Made by a program: the position numbers and the translations under genes. A DNA stretch of 64,000 bases, from NCBI GenBank assembly GCA_036365145.1, contig JAEOAD010000031.1:6668001-6732000 (forward strand), in the 5' to 3' direction. Below the pieces are notes generated by a model. That model made no database searches. It had not been told where the DNA came from and saw only the letters and a list, made by a program, of their open reading frames with translations. Source of the DNA: Orientallactaga sibirica (lineage: Eukaryota > Chordata > Mammalia > Rodentia > Dipodidae). Positions 1 to 12,318 of this stretch are shown here, piece by piece (position 1 is the first letter of the stretch; the number at the start of each line of letters is the position of its first letter).

Positions 1-224
1 TTCTTCCTCCTTCACCTGCCCCAATGCCCAGGCTCCAGAGCTGGGCACTCCAGCCGCCCCGCCCCCCCCCCCCGCCCGGCCTTCCGTACTGCGCTAGAAA
101 CGACAGTAGGTGGAATTCAGGAGGACTTTAAGCAAGTATTTGAAGGGACCTTGCAGAGAGAGGTTACATGTGGGGACTGGCCAGGAGGGGTTTGGACTTT
201 AAGTGGCTCAAACAGGATTTCTTT
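1..224. other. unique non-coding sequence with a poly-C tract
   Basis: A C-rich run (59-78) and otherwise unremarkable sequence; no gene signal. Confidence 0.5.
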
Positions 225-420
225 GGGGTTAGGAGTACAGACTGTAGAGCCCATGAGACAGACCTGCCCCCCACCTTTTTTTAGCTATGTGACTTGGTGT
301 CTGTAACTTGAGTTTCAGTGTCCTCATGTGTAAAATGAACATGCCAAAGGTACCCGCAGCTCATAAACTTAGGAGGAAATCAGTGCACCCAATCACGTGA
401 CCTGGCACCTGACAGTAGCA
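225..420 (+). repeat. MIR SINE
   Basis: The order ...AGCTATGTGACTTGG... then CCTCATGTGTAAAATG follows the MIR consensus on the plus strand, diverged as expected for an ancient mammalian element. Confidence 0.6.
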
Positions 421-1394
421 CCCCTAGCACCAGCCTCTGGTGCTCTTTGGCTGTTAATGCGACTTTCCTCTGGACTCCAGTAGTTGCCGCCCAAGCCTCA
501 GAGATCTCAGATGGTTTCTCAGACCCTTATAGGTCGCTCCACTGAGACTCTTTTCCTCCGCTCTTTTGGGGGAGCAGGGGGCCAATGGAGAGCTGTGTCT
601 CAACTTGTGGGGGAATTCTGAGCCCAGGCCCTCGGGGCACTCGGTATGGACCCTCACAGGTACTTTCTAGGCAATTTACTCTTTCGGAGGTAAAGCTGGC
701 TGGCTGTTGGCGCTGGGTACAGCATGTCCTAGTGATGTCTTTCTAAACATATGCTGCGTGTGCCAAGATGGAGTTTTTCTAGAGCGGGTCCACGGTTGCT
801 GCCTTCAGCACACTGACTCCTCCCTTGGGCCGCAGCAGGGAGGGCCTCCTTGCTCACCGCGGCCACCATGTGGCCGACCCAGAGGTCTACAAAAACCTCC
901 TCTCTAAAATAGGCAGCTCCTCAGGGTCTAGGGACTGTGCCTCTCAGAGGGAAGCCAGAGTGGACACTCGCCTCCCTGCCCCAGGCTTCTGTCTTACTCT
1001 GCCCCTTCCTCATTCAAACTCCACAAACCTGCCAATCTCTCTGCCCCATCTTCCACACAACTGAGAGTGATATAATGATGCCAACCTGAGTAAGACCCAG
1101 GGCAACTCAGCCTTGGCATTTGGTAGGGTTTTGGTCAACAATAGCAGCCATGGTGATATGTTTATTAGGCTGGAGAAAGTCCAGTGGCCAGGGGCTGCCA
1201 GAGATGCCGGGGTGCTTTTTCCTGCCACTGCACCACCCCTATCCTGGAGCTCCTAGGTCGCTGACAGAAATTAAGCCTATTAAATAACCACTACATTTTT
1301 CAATAAAGGTATTTCACAAACATGGAGACATGTCTAGTGCTAATTTCAGGAACCATCCATACATAAGCCTACTGACAGCTCACACACTTTATTC
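421..1394. other. non-coding stretch
   Basis: No repeat or gene recognised. TTTATT at 1161-1166 is a minus-strand AATAAA and one possible 3' end for a leftward transcript; AATAAA also occurs on plus near 1301. Confidence 0.3.
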
Positions 1395-1452
1395 AGTGCT
1401 GAGTTTCTTGTATGCTAAGCAGGCATTCTACCACTGAGTTATGCATACCCTC
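1395..1452 (-). repeat. ID/B4-type SINE fragment
   Basis: GCAGGCATTCTACCACTGAG and the following bases are the reverse of an ID head. Confidence 0.4.
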
Positions 1453-1459
1453 CACCCCA

Positions 1460-1830
1460 TCACTTACTTTAAAATGTATATAAATAAGATTATGTCTTGT
1501 AGCTTGTTCTGTTATTTATTCTTTTCACTTAAGAATATATACTGGTCAACCTTCCACATCAACCCAGACACATATCTACCACAATGACTTGTACAGCTAC
1601 ACAGTACTCCACAGTATAAAATGTCCCATTACTTCATTTCAGTTGTTTGCATACTTAAAAGAAATGATGCCATGAACATCCTTGTACATCCTTTTTTGGG
1701 AGCTTTGACAAAATACCCAGTCGATTCCTACTAGTGCAATTTGTGATGGAGCACATGTGCTTTTGACATTTTGACCCTGTCACATTTCAGAAAATGTTGT
1801 AAACTTACACTCACTTACCAACCAATAGTA
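1460..1830 (-). repeat. ancient L1 ORF2 3' remnant
   Basis: The plus strand carries CACAGTACTCCACAG and GAACATCCTTGTACATC, the antisense landmarks of the 3' end of old L1 ORF2. Strongly decayed. Confidence 0.5.
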
Positions 1831-3405
1831 GGTGAGAGTGTTTTAAAACAGACGCATCATGGTAAACAAATGCACAAAAACAGCTTTCCAGTGGGACAGA
1901 GGCACCTAAGGACTGACCACTGAGAATGGCATTGCACCTGCCTGCTGTCCCTAGGGCAGTGCCATGTTATTTCCTCCTATCCAGACCTGTGCAAGCTGGT
2001 ACCCAAGGGTGTCCTGAGTCACAGGAGAGTGTGGCCTATAGAGGTATTCTGGGAGTGGAAGGCAGGCCAGTGTGGCTGGGGTCCTGCTTGAATGGTTTCC
2101 TAAAACTATTGTCTGTCCCGCCTGGTCTCCTTGATGGCAGTTTATTCAGGGTTTGTGGGGAGGTGCAATCCTCACCACAGGCACCCAGGAATGTGTCAGT
2201 GGAGGGAGAGAAAAAGGAAGGGGGGAACCCATCCCTGGGAGAGACGAGACGTCAAGAACCCCTGAGTAATGAATAGTGAGTATGCCCTTGAACCTCACTG
2301 GGCTTTGCCATTCTCAGGCACAGAACAAGAGCAGAGACACGTCTGAGCCCAGCTGCACAGGGACGGCGGTGGTTCATCTCAGACACTTTGACAGGCCAGG
2401 CATTTTCCTTGCATAGCTCAGATCTGCCTCTCAGCTCCCCTGGCAACAGCACAGCAGCATGGCTCCCTAGTCCAGGCCCTGCCTGCTGTTTGCAAGAGGA
2501 GGGAGAAAGAGGAGCACCAAGGGGAGGACAGCTGGGGAAAGGGCTTCGTTAACTCCTAGAAGGCTGGAGTCCTTCCCTCTGGCAATTTCTCAGTGAGCTG
2601 TTCTGATTTTTTGGAGGTCAAAATGCAGGCAGTGAAGTTTCCATTGGCCAGGGGCCTGGACAGAGTGCTCCATAGCACATGAGACTCAGAACAAGGCCTG
2701 AAGGGTATGGTATGGGCAGAAATGATAGGAAAGATGCTAGCCCAACAAGTCAAGGACACAGCCTATAAGGGCTGGGGCACATTTCCCAAGGTCTCCTGCC
2801 AAGTTCCTGGTGGAACTGTAGCCTCAGAACAGTGGCCACTGCATCTTCCTTTCCTGTTCCGTGCTTCCCATGCCAGGGTGGCTCAGCTCCATGTTGCAAT
2901 CCTGTGACCTTGGCAAGTCACCACTCCTCTCCATCTCTGTTTCCATAAAAGCCGAAAAGAGCCTGTCCTATCACCTCCTTCACAGGACAATCTAAAATCA
3001 AGAGAAACATTACGTGAGGAGCTTTGCACCCAGGGGAGGCAGGTGTCCTATAAATCTCATTCAGGTATTATTAGGGCTGAAACTAGGTATGTTTGCTCCC
3101 TGAGGAAGGAGCTCTTCTAAGACCTTCTTCTCAGGCCTCCCCAGCAGAGCAGTCCTGAAACTGGAGAGTCCAGGGCTCATCCTGGCCTTTGGAGCCTAGA
3201 AAAGAGACTGAGCTCATTATTTCAAGGGACTTCCTCTTATTTCCTCTTATTTCTGTCTTTGTGCAACTTTATGGAAAAAGTGTGGTTATTCTATTATTGT
3301 TATTATCACTACTATTATTGCTGGAGCTGCAGATGGAGGCCTTGCACACACTAAACAAGCTGCCTATCACTGAGCCCCATTTTCATTTGAGAAATAAGGA
3401 AACAA
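1831..3405. other. non-coding stretch with MIR-like fragment
   Basis: Mostly unique. 2905-2990 resembles the middle of a MIR on plus. No exon pair or promoter was seen; the 116-aa frame at 1926-2276 has no recognisable features. Confidence 0.4.
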
Positions 3406-3543
3406 GCCAGGCATGGTGGTGCATGCCTTTAATCCCAGCACTCGGGGGGCAGAGGTAGGAGGATCACTGTGAGTTCGAGGCCACCCTGAGACTACATAGT
3501 GAATTCTAGGTCAGCCTGGGCTAGAGTGAGACCCTACCTGGAA
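3406..3543 (+). repeat. B1-family SINE
   Basis: Full-length B1 with the variant GAGGCCACCCTGAGACTAC that characterises this genome's B1s. Confidence 0.9.
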
Positions 3544-3621
<78 letters not shown>

Positions 3622-3652
3622 AAGAAAGGAGGGAGGGAGGGAGGGAGGGAGG
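3542..3652. repeat. (GAAA)n/(GGGA)n microsatellite
   Basis: About 90 bp of GAAA grown from the B1 tail, then GGGA units. The Lys/Glu-rich frame across it is not a protein. Confidence 0.95.
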
Positions 3653-4078
3653 AGAGCTCAGAGATGTTCACACTGGCCCAAGGTCATATGAGGATCTGGA
3701 GTCAACATCCACTGGACTTCATGGGCATGCTTATCTCTGCAGTAGCAGTAGCAGAGCTAGGGTGCTGGGGATAGGGCACCAAGAAGTAGTGGTGCTCCCA
3801 TGGATTACTTATTGCTTAGAGTCTAAAGGCTCTGATCCAGAAAAGTCCTGAAGACACTGCAAACCCACTCTGAAGCCACCAGGGTACTGGAGAAGAAGTT
3901 GAAGTGTCCAGACTTAGACTGGAAGTCAACGATGTACACTCTCTGGTCCAAGCTTTCCTTCCTAATCTCATGTCACTGGCAAGCATGGAGGTGGCTGTCC
4001 ATTCTTGTCACCTCTGGGCAAAGGTGTCTTTCTGAGACAAAGACACAAAGCTAGCTGAGTTTCTTTCTTTTCTTTTTT
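3653..4078. other. unique non-coding stretch
   Basis: Nothing recognised. Confidence 0.4.
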
Positions 4079-4213
4079 TCAAGGTAGGGTCTTGCTTTAG
4101 CCCAGGTTGAGGGAACTCACTCTGTAGCTCCAGGCTGGCCTTGAGCTCACAGCAATCCTCCTACCTCTGCCTTGGGGAGCTGGGATTAAAGGTGTTTGCC
4201 ACCATGCCTGGCT
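4079..4213 (-). repeat. B1-family SINE, diverged
   Basis: Reverse B1 with landmarks CCTCCTACCTCTGCC and GGGATTAAAGG. Confidence 0.85.
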
Positions 4214-4329
4214 GGCTGAGTTCCTTGTAAGCCAGGAAGCTGGGGCTAAGGTGATTGGCAGGTAATAAAATAGAAAATACATGAAGAAGACCCAAATTAT
4301 CAAATGTAAGGGCTAAAAAACTACAGCCC

Positions 4330-4462
4330 CGGCCGGGCACTCGGGAGGCAGAGGTAGGAGGATCACCATGAGTTCAAGGACACCCTGAGACTACAGAGTG
4401 AATTCCAGGTCAGCCTGGGCTACAGTGAGACCCTACCTCGAAAAACAAAAAAAAAAAAAAAA
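4330..4462 (+). repeat. B1-family SINE with internal deletion
   Basis: GGCCGGGC joins directly to ACTCGGGAGGC, so about 28 bp including the A box region is missing. The tail is poly-A. Confidence 0.9.
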
Positions 4463-5265
4463 ATTAGCCTCTATCCTATGTACAGTTCATTCTGAAGGCC
4501 CAGAAAGGAAAGAGGCTTACCCAAGCCCAGTCAGCAGGACAAGTGTCAGACTTCCAGGTAATCGGGACTGGTCTTTTTGTGTCCTTGTTTCATTGTTGGG
4601 CCAGCTTGGGACCTGAAAGGCAGAGATTTCAACCAGCAAGGAAAAGAGAAAACCGGGTTGAAGAAGTCACTGCAGTCAAAGTACACATATCTGAGAGTGG
4701 CCTCCAAAAGTCTGGGCTAAGGATAGATGTTGCCTTGAGGCCAGAAGCTTTCCTTGGTGACAGAACATGGCTCCACACCACCCCCAGCATCATGCTCTCA
4801 GATGAGACAGGAATGCCAACCTCCTTTGGAGGAAGAAACAGGCATGCGGAGGTGGGTGAGAGAGAGGACAGGCCCCTACTCCTGGCCGCCAGTGCTTCTG
4901 AGAAGGGACAGGAGGAGGGTAACCACTTTGAAAGCTCATTCCCATGAGGCCTGGGGCAGGTCTGCAGCTAGCATAGAGCCTGGAGCTCATGGCCCTTACT
5001 CATATCAGGTAGAGTGCCCCATGCCTGGCAGACCTGACCTGTTCAGAATGCAAAGGAGATTTGGGGGCCCTGCATCCCACAACCTCATCAGAAACTGCCT
5101 CGAGGGAAGTCTGTGTGCTTGATGATGAACAAATGGACTTGTTTTGACCCAACAGTACTCCTCCCTCAGATGCTGCCACTCGGTGTGGTTGGCACCTAGG
5201 CTGAACTGTTGCTTAAATACTCTGAATATCTCCAGTCTCCATCTCCACAATAACAGCCACTTTTA
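4463..5265. other. unique non-coding stretch
   Basis: Overlapping frames of 122-134 aa at 4543-5122 lack domains and splice support; nothing else recognised. Confidence 0.4.
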
Positions 5266-5421
5266 AATTTTTTTATTTAAGAGAGAGAGAGAAAGGAGCA
5301 GGGTCTTCTTCCACTGCAAACTCCAGATGAGTGCACCATTTCTTGGGTACTGGGAAATCAAGCCTGGGTCAGCACGCTTTGTAAGCAGGTACCTCTAACT
5401 GATGAGCCACCTTCCTATCCC
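5266..5421 (-). repeat. DIP-like tRNA-derived SINE, diverged
   Basis: GA-rich tail, CACTGCAAACTCCAGATG and a degraded tRNA head on the reverse strand. Confidence 0.8.
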
Positions 5422-7223
5422 AGTAACAGCCACTTTAAATGACCTTGAGAAGTTCAACTCCATTCTGCCTGCTTCATACCTCAGGGGAAGAGAGAAGGAA
5501 AAGTAGTGCTATGCGCTGTTTCCTATGTGCCTGGCTCTAGAGGCTCATGATGACTGCACAGGTAGGAGTTATTTCCACATTACAAAGGACAGTGTAGAGG
5601 CTTCATTCAGAGATCTAACTGCCCAGGGATCCAGGGCTGGGCCTCTGCCCCAGCATCTCTTCCTCTAGCCCTCCTTTTCAGCCAAGGTTCTGGCTCTTCC
5701 TGGTGGGCTACAAACATCAGAACTACCTGGGTTTGCATTCAGCATTCTGCCTAGATATCCAAACTCCCTTGGTTCTCTCAGAGCTGCTCAATCAGTCAAA
5801 TATGGAAAACCCTATCACATTGCTTGACTCTAGAGCAAATCTCCACTCCTGCCATCTTTGGTCACATTTTCCTGGCCAGGAGAATGAGTACCTGCAACAT
5901 ACAGATGCTTCTAGTTGGGATGGACAGATAGAAGATTTTGAGGCTGGGATACGGTTGCAGCAGCCACCAAACAATAAAACCCTAGCCATGCAGAAAGAAC
6001 TGGAAAGCCTTTTTCTTCTGCTGGGGCACCACCCATACTGGGTCTAGCCCAAGCGGGGCTGCTGCCTCAGGAGGGAGAGTCGCGCTTGGAATGTGAATCC
6101 CCAGCTTTGCCATGACACTTGGTGATGCTCCATTAGCAGAGTGTGACTCTTAAGATCTCCTGTCACCTTCTAAAGCCTCTGCCAGACTGCCCCTCAGCAC
6201 CACAATGATCACCAGATTAAGGAGCTCAGAGCTACAGCTGAGGCAGCAGCTGAGGCAGCTGAGAGTGGGGCCGGCAGGGAGGGCAGTGGACAGTTCCTCC
6301 AAGGCCCTGCTGCCCACCTCTTTCCCGCTCCCACTGTAGGCATTTTGCTCACTGTCTAACCTTTGTACCTGGCCTTCAATGTCAGACTCCCAGCCTCAGG
6401 GAAGAGCAGCCCACAGAGACAGGAGGAGGGGCAGGAAGAGGAGATGGGAATCAAGGAAGGTGCCAGGCTGGGAGTGGGGAACTAGCTGAAGCAGTGTAAT
6501 GAGGGGAGGGGGCTGCCTGCTGGAGGATGACCTAGGATCTCCTCTGTTGGCCTCATGGCCACCTGAATCTAATTGCAAAGCTCTCTATAGGTCTCTGGCC
6601 AGCTGCTTGCACCTGAGGAAAGGGCATGAGAGCACTGGAGATGGGGTGACTGGCAAAGAAGACACAAGAGAGGAAATGCCATAAAAAGAGAGAGAAGAGA
6701 GAGAGAGAGAGAGAGGAAATGCCATTGGGAACTTTTCCTGAAGACCTTAGCAATCCTGGAACCAAAGGCAATCCAACTTATTTAAGTCATGTGCTCAGTG
6801 ATAAAGCTTCCTTCTGTCTATAGGCTACCAGAAAAAATGGGGTAGGCTAGTTCATCTCTGTTAAAGACTCATTAGAAAGGAACTAGAAGTCTTGGCACAT
6901 GAGTTTTTCAGACTGTGAGTAGTCCCAGACTTGCTTTGGATGGTCAATAACCCAGAGGCTGTGTGACAAGAGGACAAGGCTAGTGAGGCTGAGTGATAGA
7001 AGAGACTAGCAAAGACCTTCCAGTCAGTCTCCCTGGCCACTGGATCCTGACACCCTGACCCTCACCCTTAAATGAGAGGGGCAAAGCTACATCCTTACCC
7101 CTCACCTCCTGGTTCTTATGGGGCTGTGGAGGGGTAGAGACTGAAGATATGACCTGGAAGTTGCTTGGAGGCCTGGCTGAGCTAAGGCTAAGCTCTGTTT
7201 GGCAGATATTCAGCTCTGTCCCA

Positions 7224-7237
7224 CCTGCAGGGGGCAA
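7224..7237 (+). promoter_or_regulatory. CTCF-like site
   Basis: CCTGCAGGGGGCAA fits the CTCF core on the plus strand, opposite in orientation to the sites at 39.9 and 40.9 kb and so facing them across the mir-9-3 locus. Confidence 0.4.
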
Positions 7238-8815
7238 TTGGGACACACCCAAGGTCCCAGCATGTAGTTGCTATTCCTCCAGCTTCTCCTGTGTGGCCAC
7301 CTCCAAGCTAAACTCCCTTCTGAAGGACCATGGGCCTGCTTCCCACACTGCAGCATAAGAGCCAGAGGAGAGGGGCTCAGGCTATATAGAGAGGCCTCTG
7401 TGAGGACATGGGAAAACAGGCTTTGCTCTCTCCTGATCCTCCACCTGCTCTGAAAACATACACCCACATCTGAATGACCTCAGGGATGAAATCCTTCCTG
7501 CCACATCCCATTCACTCCCAGCCAGAATTCACTGGTCCCAGTCAGTCATCATTGTGCTAAATCAAGACAAGCTCGAAATGATCACCAGTGGCATGACCAT
7601 CAGAGAGCTAGAAGGGACCCAAGAATTCCTGAAGTTCAACTCTGTCATCCTGCTAATGAGCATACTGAGCTCAAGAGTCAGGGGGACTTGGGCTTGCCCA
7701 AGGTCCCGTAGCAGGCCAGTGGCAAGACCATGCTTGTGCCTTGTTTACCATCCCATGTTAAGAGCCCCAGAGAGGGCTTCTCCATCGTATCCCAAATAAG
7801 ACCCTAGCTCACTACGGGCAGCAGTGGTCTAGGGACAGGGAAGGCCATAATGCGATAAGCAGACTGGCCATCTGGCTCCAGGACAGAGGAGAGCCCAGAC
7901 TGCTGCTTCTGTTGCCTGGTCCCAAGGGGCCCCGTGTCGCAAGAGACAGACTGCCAGATGGACAGGCAGTGGCCTGGGTCTGGGTGGGAGCCAGTGAGTT
8001 CCCTGTAGTCAGAGTTGACCAACTTTCAGAGGTAAAGACAGGAGTGGAGGGGGCACAGGGAGCAAAGCCAGGCCCACCACAAGGCAGAAACAGAACAACA
8101 AGATGGGAGAGCCAGGAGTTCCAACCAGGGCCAGAGCCTGGCTCCCCAGGTAGGCCCATCCCTGCTCAGCTCAGCTCCACAGACCCCAGCCCGCTGGCCA
8201 GCCACAAACAGCCCCTCAGTGTGTGTGTGTGTGGGGGAAGGCAAACACATCTCCCTTGGCACCTTCTCAGACATGCATGCAAAACTAATTAACATGGGGA
8301 GACATGCGAGCAGCCGGCCAGCTCCACACCCTTGAGTCCACGCAGACAAGGCAAGCCCTTGTCCGGGGGACCTGCACAAAGCTTTGTTGCTAATTTAGGC
8401 ATCTGTCTCTGTCTGGTCTGGTCCTCCTGCCTGTGCTGGGGTTTTTCCCAGCCCCTTGGACAATGCTGGGAACAGGCCCACAGATCCCTTATTCAAATCA
8501 CACCAGGGACAATGAGCTCATTGTGCAGGCCACAGAAAGGGGGATGCTGGGGGGTGGGAGTGTGTAAGGGGCATTGGGGAGTGGAGAAGGGTGGGGGGGT
8601 GTGAAGAAAATGGGAACCCAGGAAAGTGTTTACTAACACAGCCCCTGCAGCTGCCTTGGGCCCCTTACCCCTCCCCTGCCTGGCTGGGAGTTGAGAAGTA
8701 TTGGGACTCAGAGGTGGGGGCTCCAGAGTGGATGAAGAGCCTTGTATCCACTGGCCCAGTAGATACAAACTCTGGCTCAAGCCTTCATCCTGGTGACCTG
8801 TCCTTCCTTGTGTAG

Positions 8816-8852
8816 TCTACAGCTACCTCTGCATGTTCTGCATGCGCAAGGG
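8816..8852 (+). other. possible plus-strand micro-exon
   Basis: A polypyrimidine acceptor (TCCTTCCTTGTGTAG) is followed by 37 nt reading YSYLCMFCMRKG in one frame and then GTAAGC. It has no neighbours that would make a gene, so it may be chance. Confidence 0.12.
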
Positions 8853-8914
8853 GTAAGCCTTTTTGTTGTTGTTGTTTTTTAATAGAATGGTTTGGGGGTT
8901 CTTTTCTTTCTTAC

Positions 8915-8963
8915 CTCAGGCTTAGCAGAGTAATGTGCAGATGCAATTGCAGAGGAGACAGGG
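8915..8963 (-). other. possible further minus-strand exon
   Basis: CCTCCCCAG acceptor and CCTGAG|GTAAGAAAG donor bound 49 nt whose open frame matches the phase left by the 11639-11693 candidate. Low confidence; recorded because the donor is nearly consensus. Confidence 0.15.
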
Positions 8964-9780
8964 CTGGGGAGGGGAGGGAGAGGTTCTGGCGGCTGTGTGG
9001 GGTGGGACCTGCTGTCTGGGCCATTGTCTTCAGGCAACATTTCATTTTCTCCTCCTTCCCAGCTAATAAATTAGAGAGGAGATGGTGAGTTGGGAAGGGA
9101 CAGGCTCCCCATGGATGGGTGAGAAGGCAAGACTATGAAGTCAAGGCAGATGGGACCCACCCAGCCAGGCGCCTGCTCATGGCCATACCTGGCTAGATAC
9201 TGGAACGTATCCTTATAGCATTAAAAAAAAAAAAAAAAAAAGTCCCTGTATCTATACCATATATATATTATAGATACATATTTATATATATCTTCATATC
9301 CTGATGTTGGGGAGCTGGGGCTTTGAAATGCCTCTCTTTTACCAACACCACCCCCAGGTCCTTGTTGCACTGAGCACGCCTAGACATGCTGACATAAATA
9401 GACACACACAGTCTGACACTGACACGCAGACACAAAAAGAAACACACACACCCAAAGGCAGCCGCAGACACACACTGACAATGGTGTAATGAATGCCCAA
9501 CAGCAAGTGCATTCAGTGAGAAGGTCCTGCTGCTGGCTGCCCAGCACTGGGGTGGCCAAAGGGTTATGGAGTACGAGTCAGCACTCCAGCACCCTTCTCC
9601 CAGCACCACACTGCCATAGCCTAGGCAAGGACAGCTGGTGCTTGGCTACATAGGTGGGGAAGTAAAAATACCATTTCACCACCTACATGGAAGCAAATGC
9701 CTCGGAGACAGGAAAGTTTGCAACTGGTCCAGCCCTTAGGGTTGGCTGAGCTATATAAGAAGTTATTTCTTTTTTAACAA

Positions 9781-9926
9781 TTTTTTTTTCAAGGTAGGGT
9801 CTCAGTCTAGCCCAGGCTGACCTGGAACTCATTCTATAGTCTCAGGTTGACCTTAAACTCATGGTGATCCTCCTACCTCTGCCTACCCCAAGTGCTGAGA
9901 TTAAAGTTGTTCGCCACTATGCCTGG
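9781..9926 (-). repeat. B1-family SINE
   Basis: Full-length reverse B1. Confidence 0.9.
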
Positions 9927-9937
9927 TTCTGAGGAAA

Positions 9938-10126
9938 TTTTATTTTATTTTATTTATTTATTAGAGACAGAGAGAGAGAGAGAGAGAGAGAGTGAGAATG
10001 GGCACGCCAGGGCCTCTAGCCACTGCAAATGAACTCCAGACACATGCACCACCATGTGCATCTGGCTTATGAGGGACCTGGAGAATTGAACCGGGGTCCT
10101 TAACCGCTAAACCATCTCTCCAGCCC
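9938..10126 (-). repeat. DIP-like SINE
   Basis: Reverse copy with GA tail; the TTTGGCTTTGCAGGCAAGTG block of the head is deleted. Confidence 0.9.
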
Positions 10127-10204
10127 GCTCTGAGAAAAAATTTTAATAACCAAAAAAAAAAAAAAAAAAAAAAAAAGAAAAGAAAGGTGCCTAAAAGTTA
10201 TCTT

Positions 10205-10306
10205 TTCTGGATCTCATGTAGCCCAGACTGGCCTTGAATTCCTGATCCTTCTGTTCCCACATTCTATGTACTGGAATTATGGGTACATGCCACCATGCCT
10301 GGCCTT
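10205..10306 (-). repeat. old B1-type SINE
   Basis: Diverged reverse B1 (GTAGCCCAGACTGGCCTTGA). Confidence 0.7.
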
Positions 10307-10320
10307 CAGAAGTCATCTTA

Positions 10321-10535
10321 AAAAAATATTTTATTTATTTAATTATTTGACAGGGAGAGAGAGAGAGAGAGAGAGAGCAAATGGGTGTGTCAGGACCTCT
10401 AGCCGTTGCAAACGAACTCCAGATGAATGTGCCACCTTGTGTACCTGGCTTTACATGGGTACTGGGGAATCAAACCTGGGTCCTTTGGCTTTGCAGGCAA
10501 GTACTTTATCAGCTAAGCTATTTCTCCATCCCCTT
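10321..10535 (-). repeat. DIP-like SINE
   Basis: Near full-length reverse copy with (GA)n at its 3' end and a complete tRNA-like head. Confidence 0.9.
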
Positions 10536-10673
10536 GAAAGTCACCTTAATTGTCCTTATCTCAAGACAACATATCCTGCAGTTGAGGCAAAGTGGAACCT
10601 TGTGGGAGTACTTTTCTCTTTCAGTACAGTCTCAGGCTATAGGTTCCTGCTGTTAAAATAATTCTAAGGAAAA

Positions 10674-10840
10674 GCCGGGCCTGGTGGCACACGCCTTTAA
10701 TCCCAGCATTTGGGATACAGAGGTAGGAGGATCACCGTGAGTTGGAGGCCACCCTGTGACTACATAGTGAATTCCAGGTCAGCCTGGACTAGAGTAAAAC
10801 CCTACCTTGAAAAACCAAAATAAATAAATAAATAAATAAT
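10674..10840 (+). repeat. B1-family SINE
   Basis: Full length with an (AAAT)n tail; AATAATTCTAAGGA occurs before and after it, a target-site duplication. Confidence 0.92.
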
Positions 10841-11007
10841 TCTAAGGAGACTGTCACTGGCTGAAGAGGAACACAAAGATTTAACATGTGCTTCTGGAGA
10901 TTCCTCTCCATTGTCCCAGAGTAAGGTTTGAAATGTTTTACTTTGGACTATATGAACAGCCAATATTTGACTGTTCTTGACCAACCAAAACAAAATTTCA
11001 TATAGAG

Positions 11008-11150
11008 CTGGGTATGGTGGCACACACCTTTAATCCCAGCACTCAGAAGATAGAGAACTGCAATGAGTTCAAGGCCATTCTGTGACTACATAGTGAATTC
11101 TAGGTCAGCCTGAGCTAGAGTAAGACTCTACCTCAAAAAACAAAAATCAA
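11008..11150 (+). repeat. B1-family SINE
   Basis: Complete B1; AAATTTCATATAG occurs on both sides as a target-site duplication. Confidence 0.92.
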
Positions 11151-11239
11151 ACAAACGAAATTTCATATAGGCCTACCTAGTAAGCAACTGGCTCCATCAG
11201 GGGGTAACATTTATTTTCTATTTTAAAATTTTTATTTAT

Positions 11240-11355
11240 TTTATTTTTAGACAGGACTTTATTAGTTGCCCACACTGATCTTAAATTCCTGGCTCGAGTC
11301 ATCTTCCTGTCTCAACCTCTTGAGTAGTTAGAACAAGAACCACCACACTTGGCTT
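11240..11355 (-). repeat. old B1-type SINE
   Basis: Strongly diverged reverse B1. Confidence 0.5.
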
Positions 11356-11379
11356 TCCTACTTTGATATCCTCAAACTG

Positions 11380-11475
11380 AGATGGTTTAGCGGTTAAGGA
11401 CCCCAGTTCAATTCTCCAGGTCCCATGTAAGCCAGATGCACATGGTGGTGCAGTGTCTGGAGTTCATTTGCAGAG
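11380..11475 (+). repeat. DIP-like SINE, 3' truncated
   Basis: tRNA-like head and central region on plus, ending at GTTCATTTGCAG without the pyrimidine tail. Confidence 0.8.
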
Positions 11476-11638
11476 AAGGAAAAAAAATAACAGTAAACTA
11501 TGACCAAAATCTATCTTGGGCATCCACCTACAGCTACATCAATACATTACAGATAGACATTGGAACAATTGCCGGAAAGAACTATGAACACACAAGTGTG
11601 GGTCACAGTTCATGTTGGGTGGTGGTGGGGGAACCTAC

Positions 11639-11693
11639 CGTTTGACTCTTGCCACTAGGATCCTGTCTCTCTTTTCTGTCTTCTGAGAATGTC
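11639..11693 (-). other. candidate 55-nt exon
   Basis: The acceptor TTTTCTTTCTTCTAG is very strong and the donor AACG|GTAGGT good, on the minus strand. It is open in the frame expected after the candidate exon at 11946-12036 (HSQKTEKRDRILVARVK). It could equally be a lncRNA exon. Confidence 0.25.
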
Positions 11694-11945
11694 CTAGAAG
11701 AAAGAAAAGGCACATGAGAGGGAGACTAGAATGGGAAACAGAATAACTGTGCACCTCCCTTTCCAGCACAGGGGTCTGCCCGCCACTCTGCCCTGAAGGA
11801 AGCATCTCCCACAGCCTCAGACAGACTGAGGTGTGTGCCAGAAACTGGCTCTATATTTAAACCCAAGGCAAGTATCTGTGCATGTGACATTCATTCAGTA
11901 ACCTCCTCCAGAGACTTAAGCCAGAAGGAAGCCAAGGCCACTCAC

Positions 11946-12036
11946 TTGCTGCCAGCACCTGGACATGCCCTGGCCCTGTTACCCACTGTACAGATCTCAT
12001 AGTACATGTGCTTTTCTTGGAAAGCAACTCATTCAC
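11946..12036 (-). other. candidate 91-nt exon
   Basis: On the minus strand a tandem acceptor (CCTAGAG|GTG) and the donor GCAGCAA|GTGAGTGG bound 30 open codons that fit the preceding phase only if the second AG is used. Using the first AG would bring an early stop. Weak evidence. Confidence 0.2.
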
Positions 12037-12267
12037 CTCTAGGATTTCCCAAAGAAAAGGCCAAAGGTTTCAGAAATAGCACGACTGTCTCTCTGTCTGC
12101 ATTTCACCCATCTACAGGAGAAAGCCTGTCTCACGCATGCTCATCTTGTCCACTGGCAGCAGGTGGACAGTCCATAGTGAAGCTAGAGGGCAGGACACTT
12201 CACCTCACAATCTTCTGGTGGCCAAGGACCTGAAGCTCCACTCAAAGATTTAGAACAACCTTCCTAC

Positions 12268-12318
12268 CTTCTTTGCAGCCAGAAGTGGCATGGTTCCTCC
12301 TACTTGTTTGACCATCAC
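12268..12318 (-). other. candidate 51-nt exon
   Basis: CTTTGCAG|GTG acceptor and AAGAAG|GTAGGA donor on the minus strand bound 17 codons in phase 0 (VMVKQVGGTMPLLAAKK), matching the phase of the candidate exon at 12559-12656. An open frame this short is expected often by chance. Confidence 0.22.

Larger units (their letters stand above)
5422..9780. other. long mostly unique non-coding stretch
   Basis: Contains (GA)n at 6684-6716, a MIR-like segment at 7640-7770, (GT)n at 8218-8233, poly-A at 9223-9241 and AT-rich sequence at 9258-9295. ATGCAAAACTAATTAAC near 8277-8293 combines POU- and homeodomain-type words. No gene could be supported. Confidence 0.4.

Noticed and set aside
3499..3774. 91-aa frame with a long Lys/Glu run
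   Set aside because: It is a (GAAA)n microsatellite in a B1 tail.
6195..6215. RE1-like CTCAGCACCAC
   Set aside because: Only the left half matches; the GGACAG half is absent.
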